64,000 bases of DNA, taken from positions 21,510,001-21,574,000 of the forward strand of contig NW_026623008.1 in the NCBI RefSeq assembly GCF_023065955.2, in the 5' to 3' direction. Positions 44,166 through 54,859 of the stretch are shown here, in pieces (position 1 is the stretch's first letter; each line of letters opens with the position of its first letter). The notes beneath the pieces were generated by a model that saw nothing but the letters and a program-made list of their open reading frames with translations, searched no databases and was not told where the DNA came from. The DNA is from Ursus arctos (lineage: Eukaryota; Chordata; Mammalia; Carnivora; Ursidae). Position numbers and translations under genes: made by a program.

Positions 44166-45025
44166 CATGTGTGCAGGGCACTGGGCTACGTATGGGGAGC
44201 AGGGAAGATTTGCACGTGTGTTGAACGGTGACTTAGAGACATGGAGAATTTGACAAGGCATTTGAGTTGGAGCTGGCATTGGAAGGCAAATCTCCTGCTG
44301 TTTTCACTTCCTCTTCGCTGCCAGGTTATAGCAAATTCTGGGCCTCAGTTTCCCTACCTGTGAAATGGGCCCCAGAGACAGGACAGGATGAATGTGAAGG
44401 CTGCCTTAGGCTTTGGGGTGGTGTTTTTGGTAGAGGGTGGGCCTGGAATGGCAGGTGGGGGGCTGGTGTGGAAGGATCTGGAACCAGGGGCCTCTGCGGT
44501 CCAGAGACCAGGGGCGTGCAGCTTGGGAACCAGGAGTAAGGCGCAGGCCTGGTCAGAGAGCTGGTTTCGTCCCTGTCACTTGACCCCTTTAGCCCCTCCT
44601 CCCAAAGCCTCCCAGGGAAGTAGTGACCTCTCAGCGGGCAAACCATGGGTCTGCAGTGTCCCCAGGAAAGGCCCTCCACCCTTCCCCAGCTGGGTCACCC
44701 TCTGCATCTGTGACTCTGGCCTGTCTGTGGGAGGCCCTGTCTGCTTGTCCTGGCCTCCCTGTGCTCAGAGGCTGCCGATCAAGGGCATAGCCTGGAGCTG
44801 ACTGTTGGAGTGGCCTGCGGGCGGGGCAGGAGCCCCCGAAGGGCATTGTCCTGTCCCCTTCCTCTCTTGTTCCTATTGACAAATGGCTGAGTCTTTTGCC
44901 CCCAAATCAGGATGTAAGTGCTTCTGAGCCAAAAAGAGCTACAGTCTGATGGAAGAAGGGAGATAGGAGACACCCAAGCAGAGGTGTCTGCAGGACCCCA
45001 TGACAGGTGCCAGGAAGAGAACACG
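44165..45025. other. GC-rich sequence, no gene recognised
   Basis: A short plus-strand MIR core lies near 44335-44385 (ctgggcctcagtttccctac, tgaaatgggccc). Overlapping frames of up to 137 codons have no recognised product. Confidence 0.4.
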
Positions 45026-45029
45026 GAGT

Positions 45030-45160
45030 CCACAATCCAAAGAGCTGGGGGTGAGTCCCGGGCTGTCGCGGGCGTGCTGTGTGACTTGGGGCATGTGACT
45101 GCCCCTCTGGTCTCAGTTTGCTCACCGAGGAAATGGGGAGAACAATTCCCCCCTGGGGCG
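45030..45160 (+). repeat. MIR SINE fragment
   Basis: gctgtgtgacttggggcatg, tgactgcccctctggtctca and gaggaaatggggagaac match plus-strand MIR. Confidence 0.68.
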
Positions 45161-46245
45161 GGAGACTGGAATGAGACACCGGGTGTGGGGCAAGGTGTCA
45201 TCAGGGCTCAGGATGGAAACCCCATCTGTGCTGGGGTTTGGGCCCAGGAGCCCCCTCGGCCGCAGGTCTACCACGAGGGCTTCAAGGAGGAGACGGCACC
45301 CCCTCCAGATCAAGAACTGTCCTCTCCTCCCTCATGGAAAACCTCCCAACAGGTCAGAACGTGTCCCCCTGCATTGCCCCCTCCGGTTCGCAGGGCCTGA
45401 AGTGGCCACTTTCTGTCTGTCCCCTCCTGTAAGGTGCGAGTGGCCGTTCTACTCAGTGGCAGTGACAGGGAGTGTGGGGGTCTGCAGGGGGATGGCGTAG
45501 AGAGCATTTGAGGGGGGGCTGGAGCAGGTGGCCGGGAGGACACGCCAGCTCCCCAGATGGGGGTGGGAGAACAGTGGGGGATGGGTGGCCTTCGGGAGAG
45601 CTCCAGTTGTCCCGAAGGCCCCGGCTGGCTGGTCCACGGTGCTGGGCCTGGCCCCTGGCTCCGTGCAGACCCGGGATTTCAGACTCGGGGAAGGTCGAGG
45701 TGGGAGAAGACCCTGGCAGTCCTCCAGCTGCTCCCTCTCCAGGGCTCCCTAGCGTGGGCTCTGCAGCCCCCCAGCCCCCTGGGATTCCCAGTCCCTGGCG
45801 CAGGGATCCTAAGTCTTCAAAGGGGTAGGGCTTGGAAACTGCATTTCAGGGAGACCAGGGGGGCTCTGTCTGTGGGTGGGGTTAACTTCCTGCTCCCAGG
45901 TTTCTACTGAGGGCTCGGTGACAGGCTGCACACAGTGGGCCCTTCACCCGTGTGAACGTCCTTGAACTTCTGGTGTCAGCATCAGCCCTGAGGTGTCCCC
46001 TGGGAGAGTGACTGCAGGTGAATTATTTCCCAGTTTGAGCTCAACTTTGCTTCCCAGCTCTGCTCTGTACCCAGCGCCAGCACCTAGCGGTGCCTAAAAC
46101 AGGTGCTCAGTAAACGCGCTTGGGAATGAATACATAAATCAACAGTACCTGGGACCACACATAACATACCCGCCCCCTTGCTCCCCACAGACCATCAGCT
46201 GAACCGGTAGTAAGTAATATCCGATACCCCCAAAATTGTGATCGC
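45160..46245. other. GC-rich sequence, no gene recognised
   Basis: An L2 3'-terminal scrap lies at about 46065-46135 (ctctgtacccagcgccagca, aggtgctcagtaaacgc). Nothing else identified. Confidence 0.4.
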
Positions 46246-46445
46246 TGACCCATATTGAGTGCTTCCCATGTGCTAAGCATTGTTATTCTTCACAACACCT
46301 TGGGGACATAGGTTCTAGTCTCTCCCATTTTACAGATGGTGAAAAATGAGGCTCAGGGAGGAGGAAGTGAATTGCAGGGGTAAGAGGAAGAGCCGGGACT
46401 TGAACCCAAGCCTGTCTGCCCCTTGTAGGCCCCTGAGCCTCTCTG
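46245..46445 (-). repeat. MIR SINE
   Basis: Inverted MIR: gagtgcttcccatgtgctaa, gcattgttattcttcacaac, ttttacagatggtgaaaaat, gaggctcagggaggagga and gccgggacttgaacccaagc. Confidence 0.82.
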
Positions 46446-47810
46446 GCTGCCGGTGCTGCATTTGGGTTTCCTCTTGCTTGGCTACATCCCCTCTCGTGTG
46501 GGCCCAGAGCAGACAGCCCACCTCAGTGCTCCTCCCTCGCCCACGCAGCCCCCACTCTAGCCTGGAGGCTTTTCTGTCTGTTCCTCAATCCGTCACAGTT
46601 GCCTTGTCTAGCTGGGGATGTGACTGCCTTTCTGGAAGGTTCTGTTCCCTTTTTTGTTGTTGTTGTTGCCAGATTTTCCTTTGCAGTTTCCTGTCTTCAT
46701 TTTTGGCAGGACCCTTTGCACATGAACAGAAGGCACCTCCTGGCTTCTCTCCCTGGGGTGGTGCAGAGCTGGGAATTCTGCTTTTGGGTGCCTGGGGCTT
46801 CCTTTGGAAGAAAGGAGGGGCAGGTGGTGAGCACCCCCATATGCGTCCCATTCTCGGGACCACTGGGGCCATCGCAGCCTTCCCTAGGGCACCTTCTCTC
46901 AGGGGGCCCGTGGTCAGCTGGGCCCCCTCTGGCTGCCATGGTGTTTCCTTTGCCAAGGCCCAGGCTGGGGCGGCAGGCAGGGGTGGGGCGTCCCCAGGAG
47001 GAGAAACCGCCTCTGTCCCGGGCTGGGCTGGGAGAGGCCATGCCATGTCCACCCGCCCAGATGCCACATCGTCCCCACTCCTCCCGGCCTCTCCAGCAGC
47101 AGGCCTGGCGCCTCCCAGGAAGGGGGGACCTACTCCCGGGGAGTAGAGAGGTGACTGCGGGGGTGCACGGAGCTTACCTTTTATATTCTACCAGTCCTGC
47201 AGTTGTTGTAATGAGTACCGGAAAACCCCCACAAGCACTGAATGCATGAAGCCCTTGATCTCATGGATTTTATTGCTCGGGGTGAGGTGCATGGAAAGGG
47301 ACTCTATTTTGAGACGATTTGAAGGGACCGTTGAGTCCACACGGTGCAGGTGGAGGGCGGAGTTGGGAGAAACACAGCAGGCCCAGAGAAACCACCGAGT
47401 TGGGAGATGCCTAAGAGGCCTGTGAGCCCCGAGTGAGATCCCCGGGGGTCCCTCCTGGCTCTGCCTGTGGCTAAGGGACCTTGCTCTTCTGCGAGCCCCC
47501 CTCAGCTCCTCTGTGATGTGGGCTGAGCAGTAGCGGCTCAGGGGGCTGGGGAGAGAGTTAAGTGGGGCGAGAAAGGTGGAGTGCTGGCCCCAGCCTGGCA
47601 CGGGGTCGGCACGCCGCTACGGCGGACGCAGGTGCTTTTACTATTGTTAGCATTGGTGTCCCTATTCACCAGGGGCTCATTCTGGGTGTGGGGACCGTTG
47701 GCTTTCCTGGGGGAAGAATGCTTGTCACCCAATCCTCAGCCCAGCCCCACGCCAGCAGCCCTACCAGGGATGCCCTCCTCATGCTTGCCAGCTCTGGGCC
47801 AGGCAGGACT
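46445..47810. other. GC-rich sequence, no gene recognised
   Basis: A 266-codon plus-strand frame (46346-47146) begins inside the MIR above, overlaps a 160-codon frame on the other strand and shows no domain, so it is probably chance. A small (GTT)n run lies near 46655. Confidence 0.4.
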
Positions 47811-47812
<2 letters not shown>

Positions 47813-47860
<48 letters not shown>

Positions 47861-47862
47861 GT
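47813..47862. repeat. (GT)n microsatellite, about 25 units
   Basis: Dinucleotide run with a single GC interruption near its right end; likely polymorphic. Confidence 0.97.
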
Positions 47863-48133
47863 CCAGTTGGGTCACCATTAGGGGGCGACACAGCTTCCTG
47901 GATCTGCCATGTCCCTGCTTGTAGGCTCATAATAAGACCCACCTCGTATGGGTGTGGCTGTGAGAAGCAACAAGAAAAGGCAGATCAAGTCCCCAGAAGA
48001 GTAGGGCTTCATCCCGTGAGAGAATTTGTCTTCCCATGGGGTGAAGATCTGCTTGTCAGGCCAGGACAGTTTGGTGAAACCTGGGGAAGCATCTGAATCA
48101 GTTCTGAGTGTTAGATGTGTTGTACCTGACATG

Positions 48134-48601
48134 CTCATCCATCCATCCATCCATCCATCCATCCATCCATCAATTCATCCATCCATCATCCATCCATCCA
48201 TCTATCAATCATCCATCCATCTATCCATCATCCATCCATCCATCCATCCATCCATCTATCCATCCATCCTTCCATCCATCCATCCATCCATCCATCATCC
48301 ATCCATCCATCATCCATCCATCCATCCATCCATCTATCCATCCATCCATCCATCAATTCATCCATCCATCATCCATCCATCCATCTATCAATCATCCATC
48401 CATCCATCCATCCATCCATCAATTCATCCATCCATCATCCATCCATCCATCTATCAATCATCCATCCATCATCCATCCATCCATCATCCATCCATCCATC
48501 TATCCATCCATCCATCCATCCATCCATCAGCCATCCATCATCCATCCATCCATCTATCCATTTATTCATCCATCATCCATCCATCTATTCATCCTTCCAT
48601 C
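48134..48601. repeat. (ATCC)n tetranucleotide array with longer internal unit
   Basis: About 470 bp of atcc/atca units. A block beginning caattcatccatccatcat and running through ctatcaatcatcc recurs at about 48171, 48354 and 48420. This shows that segments of the array were duplicated as units. The isoleucine-, histidine-, proline- and serine-rich frames across it are artefacts. Confidence 0.96.
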
Positions 48602-48604
48602 CCA

Positions 48605-48865
48605 TAATTGGCAGTTGAGCACCTATTATATGTCATGTGCCATGGTGCAGACAGTGCTGAACAAAACAGCCAAGGTCCTACCTTCATGGTGCTTTAGGTG
48701 AACAGAGAAACTTGTGTTGAGCACACATCACTATGAAGTGTGAAGACATCTATGGAGGGCGAGCGCAGGCTGCTGTGGGTGTCCCCTGCAAGAGTAGGAA
48801 GCCTGCCTGGAAGAAAGGGCATCTGAGCAGGGACCTGCAGGGCCAGGAGGGGTCCAACAGTAAGT
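48605..48865. repeat. Possible MIR/L2 remnants
   Basis: gagcacctattatatgtcat and catggtgcagacagtgctga resemble the end of an old SINE or LINE, and gcatctgagcagggacctgc resembles inverted L2. Weak. Confidence 0.35.
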
Positions 48866-49745
48866 GGGGGTGGGTGGATGGGGAGTGTCTAGATGGAAAG
48901 TAGCCCCCACAAGGTCAGTGTTTCAGGGCTACAGGGGCTCCCCGCCAGCTCAGGATATTTTTAGGGAAGCTCCTGGGGCACAGGAAATTGTCCCAGTTCC
49001 CACAGCTAAGTCTGCCAGGATCTGGGCTCTGAGTTCCCTCTGTCGCAGGTGCCTGGGGACCCCAGTCTTCCTGCAGAGATCTGGTGGGTGGGGAGCAGCT
49101 CCTGGGCCATCCTGGAGGACTGAGTGCAAATCCAGCTTCCTCCAGAATTCCAGCCCCACCTGCCCAGTCTCCCACTTCTCCCCTCCCTGTATCCAAATTC
49201 CTTTCCAGAGAAACCTGACTGAACCCACAGGACAGCTGTTGCTCAGAGCCCACCTAGTGTGCCCCAGAAAAACAGTGACTATGGGAGAGACCTCCGTGGT
49301 GGAGCAGGGCTGGTGCTTCAGGAAAAACAGAATGGAAATGCAAGCGGGCTCCTGCCTTCCCCTCCCCAGGCGGCTTGTACTGAGATGCACCAGAAAATTC
49401 CATAGCAAAGCCTGCGTCCCTGTCACATGCCTCATAATTAACAAAGCAAGAAAACGACCCCAGAACTCTGCTGAGGTGTTGGCCCCACGGACGTCAGGAC
49501 CCATCTCACCCACTCAGCATGCGGGGACCTGGGGGGACGGTGAGCCTGGTGAGGAGATGGGGTGCGTGGGCTCAGGGGCTCCCAGGGACCCAAATCAAGC
49601 GCTGAGAGGAGCTTGCGGGTCAGCAACCCAGTGTCCTCCCTCTGCAGATGCTGACTTGTGCGGGCCGAGGGTCATGGAAGCTTCCTCGATCTTCAGATCT
49701 GCCAGTCCTTTCGTGGCACGTGTGATGCACGGGATCTGGGAATGA
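48866..49745. other. Long open frame, probably not a gene
   Basis: The plus strand is open for 293 codons (48864-49745), the longest frame in the window. The minus strand is open for 187 codons over the same stretch. The translation has no domain or compositional signature that I recognise. It has no clear splice or promoter context, and starts and ends in repeat-like sequence. I treat it as chance in GC-rich DNA. Confidence 0.35.
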
Positions 49746-49965
49746 GAGCAGCTTTCACAGACTCAAAGATGCTTTCAGAAAATCTTTGAATCACAGAATG
49801 TGAGCATCTGGTCCCTTTCACAGAATCCTAGAATTCTAGCATCACAGAATCATTCATGGACTCCCAGGCCTGACAACCTGAGAATTAAGGAATCTCTGGA
49901 GGACACCTGGAACCCATGCACAGCTTATGGGGCCCTCGGAATCACAGAATCGGTCCAGAGAAACG
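49745..49965. repeat. Degenerate AATCACAGAAT repeat
   Basis: Several irregularly spaced copies of tcacagaat or close variants (near 49792, 49819, 49842, 49941). The motif is the reverse complement of the unit of the minisatellite at 2935-3190. Confidence 0.5.
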
Positions 49966-50560
49966 TGGAGCCGAAACAGACATCCTGGGATCAGAATCTC
50001 AGCCCAGAGAGTGACGCTGGTTTAACTCCCCGCTTCCTTATCCAGGGAGCTCTCTCCTCACTGCCGTATAATCACTTGAACTCTCATAGGGACGGGGAGC
50101 TCACCACCTGTAGGGGGAACTGCCCTGCTGTCGGGCACATCTGGCTGCTGGTGCTTAAGACTGTTCCCATGTGACCCGCCCTCTCTCCTGGGCCCAGCCT
50201 CCCAGGAGCTGAACGTGGGAAGAAGTGAATGGGACACCAACACAGAGGCTTAACCTAGCCACGCACAGCTTGCTCTTCTGGGGTTCTATCTTTCTCTGGG
50301 GCAGAGTTGGGCACTGGGCCATGGAAGTGGGTTGGGGCCATTTGGCTTACCTCAACCCACTTCAGTTCACTAACGTGAGCAAGAGAAAATGCAGTCCGTT
50401 CCTCTCCCCAAGGAGGGACCAGTCAGCAATAGAGGCGGACAGACAGGAAATGACCACAAGGATAGGATACTGAGTAATGCCCTGTGATGGGGAAGAAGCC
50501 ATCCTCACTAGGGCAGTGAGGAGAGCCATGTCCCTGCTCAGGGCTGGGGATGGTGCCCAG
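49965..50560. other. Possible old repeat, then unique sequence
   Basis: gggacggggagctcaccacc (about 50090) resembles a widespread old mammalian repeat that I cannot name. The rest is unidentified. Confidence 0.35.
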
Positions 50561-50705
50561 AGCCAGGGGCAAATGGACAGGGCAGGTCTGTGGTTGGCCA
50601 ACTTGGTCTGAGTTATCCCAGCCCTGTCGTTGACCACTGGGTGGCTCTGAATAAGTAAGTCAGTGTTCCCCATCTGTAAAATGGGCTGATGAAGCCCACT
50701 CTGCG
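50560..50705 (+). repeat. MIR SINE fragment
   Basis: cctgtcgttgaccactgggt, ctgaataagtaagtcagtgt and ccatctgtaaaatgggctga are plus-strand MIR. Confidence 0.7.
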
Positions 50706-50799
50706 ATTGGTGCTGGGCTGCAGTGGGACTCACTGAGTGTGGTCGCCCCTTGCATGGCCCTTGGTACGTGGCAGGAGGGAAAATATGTGAGCTTCCTCC

Positions 50800-50965
50800 C
50801 TCCCTCCATCTGTGCCTTGGCCCTTGGGAGATGAACAGGATTTCTCAAGATACAGACCACATGGAAAGGCATTCCCGGTGAAGGGAACAGCCTGTGCAAA
50901 GCCTGGGAGCCGTGAGCATGTCAGGAGGGTTTGGGGAGAAGCAGGTAGCATTCTCAGGGTGTTGA
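50800..50965 (-). repeat. L2 fragment
   Basis: ggaaaggcattcccggtgaa, gggaacagcctgtgcaaagc and ctgggagccgtgagcatg match inverted L2. Confidence 0.55.
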
Positions 50966-51470
50966 GATGTGGGGGTGAAGCTGCAGGCATGGTCTGGGGG
51001 GCGTGGGGCCGTGGGACCTTCTGTCCAGGAAGGTAGAGCGAAGGCACTGGGAGCTGTGACAGGCAGAGGTGGCCTCCTGTGAGGACACCCCGCCCTCCTG
51101 TGGTGCCTGGCCTCGGCCTGGGGACGGAGGGCAGCTGCCAGCCTCCCGGGACCCCATCAGCCAGGCAGGGGCAGGAAAGTCAGACAAACGAAAACATGTC
51201 AAAAACAATCATCGGGAAAGATAGGATCCACTCCCAGCCAACACCCAGCCCCAACCACATGGGATGAATTGGTGATGAAACCCAGCACTAGAACATTGGA
51301 GCAATTTAGAGGGATCTGGAAAGGTTTTATTCTGACATAAAGAGCTGGATTTGATTAAGGCACATGTCAGCTGGGGAATCAAGGAGGCCAAGTCTTCTGA
51401 GGAGTTGGCCAAGGCGCCTGCCCGCCCGTGGCAGATTTGGGAAAGCAGCCGGAGGCGCAAGGTGGCGGCC
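50965..51470. other. Unique sequence, no gene recognised
   Basis: No repeat or exon identified; part may be old L2. Confidence 0.3.
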
Positions 51471-51471
51471 A

Positions 51472-51562
51472 AGGGTCTGAGCTGGGATTTCAGTTCTGCC
51501 CATGAGCTGTGGGACGTGGGGCAAATACTCAACCTCTCTCTGCCCCACATCCTCCCACAAGG
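51472..51562 (+). repeat. MIR SINE fragment
   Basis: gagctgggatttcagttctg, catgagctgtgggacgtggg and actcaacctctctctgcccc are plus-strand MIR. Confidence 0.65.
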
Positions 51563-52680
51563 GGTGAAGTGGCTCTTGGAGCTGTCCCACAGGCCGTGGC
51601 ACAGACTGAAGGAGGCCGCGGGGAGGCCCTCTGGCTTCCTGGCACCTGCAGGCTCCCCTCTGTCTTCTTTTCTTGGGGGTCGTTATTGCTGTGGCCTCAC
51701 TCAGTCCTCAGTCCCTCCGGGGTACCCTGTGTGCGTTCAGTCAGTGCTGGATGTCTCCTCCCATCGGTTCTCCTGCTTCCATACGGCTCAACCCTGCCGT
51801 CCCCCCTCCCCTGGCATGTGGACAGACACCCCAGGCCCTTCCTCCCAGAGGGGAGGGAAAGAAAGAAGCCCAGCAGAAGAAGGAGAGGGGGGTCCCCCCT
51901 AAATTCTCTCTCTTGTTACCTCAGCCCAGGTGGGGTGAGGAGGGGGTGGGGAGGGGCTTTGTCACCTTCTGTGAGCCCAGGTCGCTGTCTCTGGGAGAGA
52001 CGCACGAGGCTGCTGGGGTCTGTTCTCTCCCGGACAAGCACGGCATCCACCAGCGTGAGGGGCCAGGCCGCCGGGAAGGCTCGCGCTTCGCTGGCCCTCC
52101 CGCTTCCCGGCACGGGCCTCAGGCCCTCCAACTGCTCTCGGAGGAGCGGGGCTCTCATCACGTCCCCACTCAATGAAGGAACAGCCCAGAGAGGCTCAGT
52201 GACTTGCTGGGGGCCTCCCAGCTAGAGAGCTTCAGGGCCCCGGTTCGGCTCCAGAGTCTCAATTCTTAGCCTCCTCCGCGAGGGGCCACGGCCTCCTTCC
52301 TTCCACCATCCAGCCCTCCACGGGTCACTCTCCCCAACCTGGAGCAGCCTGACCTCAAGGTCCCTGAACAAGCCTCACCTCTCTGGCCCCTGGGAACTTC
52401 GTGATGATCATTCCTTCCAGGGCCTTCTTCCTCCTCCTTGTCTCTCCCCTTCTTCTTCCTCCTTCTCAGGGCAGGTTTATCTGCTGCTCCCCCCAGGCCC
52501 CAGCGCAGGCTGGCTGGGTGGGGCCCCCTCGGACTCCCACTCGGCCTGTGCTTCCCCATCAGGTCCCACTGCATAGTCATTGCCTGTTCCCCATGGGACT
52601 GGGGCCTGGAGGGGCCATGACGGTGTCTCTGTCCCCGTGGGGAGCACAGGGCCTGGCACGGGGCCGCCTCTGTCAGCTCG
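51562..52680. other. GC-rich sequence, no gene recognised
   Basis: Frames of up to 238 codons overlap in several registers without a recognisable domain. A reverse MIR scrap is possible near 52160-52260 (gcccagagaggctcagtgac). Confidence 0.4.
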
Positions 52681-52681
52681 C

Positions 52682-52825
52682 GGAGAGATGGCTCTGCGCC
52701 CGGCTCTGCCCCTCACTGGCTGTGGGGCTTGGACGTCTCCCAACCCCTCAGAGCCTCAGTGTCCTCATCTGTGGAAGGGGACCACGATCCTCATCTCCCA
52801 GGATTGCTGCGGTAGGACGTGGAAG
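52682..52825 (+). repeat. MIR SINE fragment
   Basis: gctctgcccctcactggctg, cccctcagagcctcagtgtc and ctcatctgtggaaggggacc are plus-strand MIR. Confidence 0.7.
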
Positions 52826-53109
52826 CGCTGGGCCCAGTGACGGGCCACACAAGACAGTGGGCGGGGTTGTCACCGGCCTCTCCCTGCCTCCCCCCTCCCT
52901 TCTTTCCCACCTCACCTCTGCAGGGCTACCGCCACCTGCCGTCCCACCTTCAGAGCCCCTGAGTGAGGGGCTTCCTCAGGCCTCCCAGCTCCTGACGTGA
53001 GGGGTCTGACGAGCGCCTCCCGTGGGCTAGAAGTTACCCAACAGAAACCCGGCCGCTCTGCCCAGGGGAAGCGCGCAGGCGCCCGGCTTCTCCCTGGGGG
53101 GCTGGCTGC

Positions 53110-53420
53110 AGAAGTTGGGGGCTCGGTGATAAATGAGTATGTGGGGCTCTTGCTCAAAACGCCGGAAAAAAAAGTGCCATTAAACACACGAAAATATAAA
53201 GCTCTTACCTTTCTGCTGCAGTCTCTCCCTCATCTTCTGTGGTGTATTTTATTTCCTATTTAATGCGGCTCTAAGTAAAGAAAAATTTGAATTTGAAATT
53301 ATTAGCGTGAACTTTACCTTTCCTCTTTATATCGCGCAATGCCAGTTCTAAATGCAAACATAAGAGCATTTAATTCGCATACAGAGTCAGGGGAATCGCA
53401 CAATTCCTATCCCATAGTGC
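53110..53420. other. AT-rich unique block, possible conserved element
   Basis: Sharp drop in GC within a GC-rich region: ccattaaacacacgaaaata, ttatttcctatttaatgcgg, gaatttgaaattattagcgt and gagcatttaattcgcataca. No repeat family is recognised and no frame is coding. Its looks are those of a distal regulatory element, but this is inference. Confidence 0.3.
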
Positions 53421-54460
53421 GTGCCTGTGGATGTATTTCACTCTTGCGGGGCGAGTGGGAGCGCCACAAAACCAGCGTCACGGCCTTTATTTCGCTTCCT
53501 GCCACGTGTGCGCGCTCCCAGCACTCTCTTCGTCACTCACTGGTGAGCCAGGAGGGACTGAAATGAGGGGAACCATGAGTTGTTCTATTTTTTCCTTTCC
53601 TCAGGCCCCATTTCCGGGGTGAGTGGTTGCTAATACCGGCAGGTGACACCGGTAAGAAAGGATCTGGTTAAGTGTCCTTGGTCACGTGTGTTTCTTAGAC
53701 TACCACGGACTCCTTTCTGCAGAACGTCCTGGCTCACACGGGAAGGAGCCTGGCCTTTCGGGGCTGTCAGTATCCCTGCTTACTCGGCTGTAGACGTGAC
53801 ACTCTGGCCTTGCACTCACTCTGAGTCTTGCTGAACTCACATGCACAGGGGTGGGCTGGGACTCTGAGCCCATGGGGCACAGCGAACGCTCTGTCTGAGC
53901 GAGGTGGCGAGAAACAGCGGGGACACATTGCACGTGTCCTCTCTGCTCCCATGCCCGTACTCCACTGTCCCCTTGGACTTCACTTACAAAACATGAGTTA
54001 AAGATAAAATTATTAGGAAGTTCAGGGTGGTGATCACAGAGGGTTAAAGCAAGTCTGCAGGGCCCTGCGTGGCTGCCCCGGTGCCTGGACACCCTGTGCC
54101 CCTGATGGTGTTTTCCAAAGTTTTTCTGTTCTTCAGGGCCCAGCTCCTTTGCGCACTGGGTCTGGGTCTGTTTCCCTGTGATTTTTCACTTGAATCCAGG
54201 GAGCGAATGACTCTATGTCTTAGCTGGAGGTTCTGCAGGTATTAAATGTCAAAGCAAGAATTCAAACCCATCAACTGATGTGTTCATAGGACAAACTTAT
54301 TGATCAAGGTCCTACTTTGCGCTGGATCCTATAATCCCCTCAGTTTGGTAAAACTCAGTGTCACCCAACGGCACAGAACAGATGGCACAGCTGCTGATCC
54401 TGACACCTCGGGACTGGGCCACTCCTGGCTTCCTTTCCTGCTCAATCCCCCTGCAGCCCC
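53420..54460. other. Unique sequence, no gene recognised
   Basis: No exon or named repeat, apart from a possible inverted MIR end near 54295-54340 (gatcaaggtcctactttgcg). Confidence 0.35.
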
Positions 54461-54464
54461 AGCG

Positions 54465-54550
54465 GTGTGGGAGGAAGGGAGCATTCACCCACTCGGTGGA
54501 GGAGGAAACTGAGTCCCAGAGATGCGGCCACCAGCCAGGGAGGGGCTGAG
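54465..54550 (-). repeat. MIR SINE fragment
   Basis: gaggaggaaactgagtccca and gagatgcggccaccagccag are a short inverted MIR core. Confidence 0.5.
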
Positions 54551-54800
54551 GGGCCCAGCCCTGGACTCTGGGCCAGCTTCAGGAGCCAGGCCAGCCATGT
54601 GTGGGGACGGCAGCGTGGCCGGGGCTGGCAAGTGCAGGAGGAGAAGGGGGAGATGTGAAGTGCCATCTCTGTGCCCCGCACCTGCTCTCCATGTCCGGGC
54701 CATCGCGGGGGACTGCCATTTCTGTCGCAGACATAACATCTTCCAAATCCAGTCCAGGTTTAGATATGGCCCTGCTGCTGGGGTGGGGTGACTTCATACC

Positions 54801-54856
54801 CATTTCTCACTAAGAACTTAGTGGGTTCCATCCCACCAAGAACTTAGTGAGAAATG
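54801..54856. repeat. Near-perfect 25-bp inverted repeat, 6-base loop
   Basis: Left arm 54801-54825 (begins catttctcactaag, ends tggg), loop 54826-54831, right arm 54832-54856 (begins ccca, ends cttagtgagaaatg). 22 of 25 positions pair. The word aagaacttagtg also occurs as a direct repeat in both arms. Transcription would give a stable hairpin. No transposon family is recognised. Confidence 0.85.
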
Positions 54857-54859
54857 CCA

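Noticed and set aside
46346..47146. 266-codon plus-strand open frame
   Set aside because: Begins inside an inverted MIR and overlaps long frames in other registers; no protein-like features.
48134..48601. Regularly repeated array resembling CRISPR
   Set aside because: The unit is a tetranucleotide with no unique spacers, and the sequence is mammalian.
48026..48701. Isoleucine/histidine/proline/serine repeat proteins of about 195 codons
   Set aside because: Produced by the ATCC tetranucleotide array.
48864..49745. 293-codon open frame, the longest in the window
   Set aside because: No domain, no recognisable homology, overlaps a 187-codon frame on the other strand, and GC-rich DNA makes such frames common.
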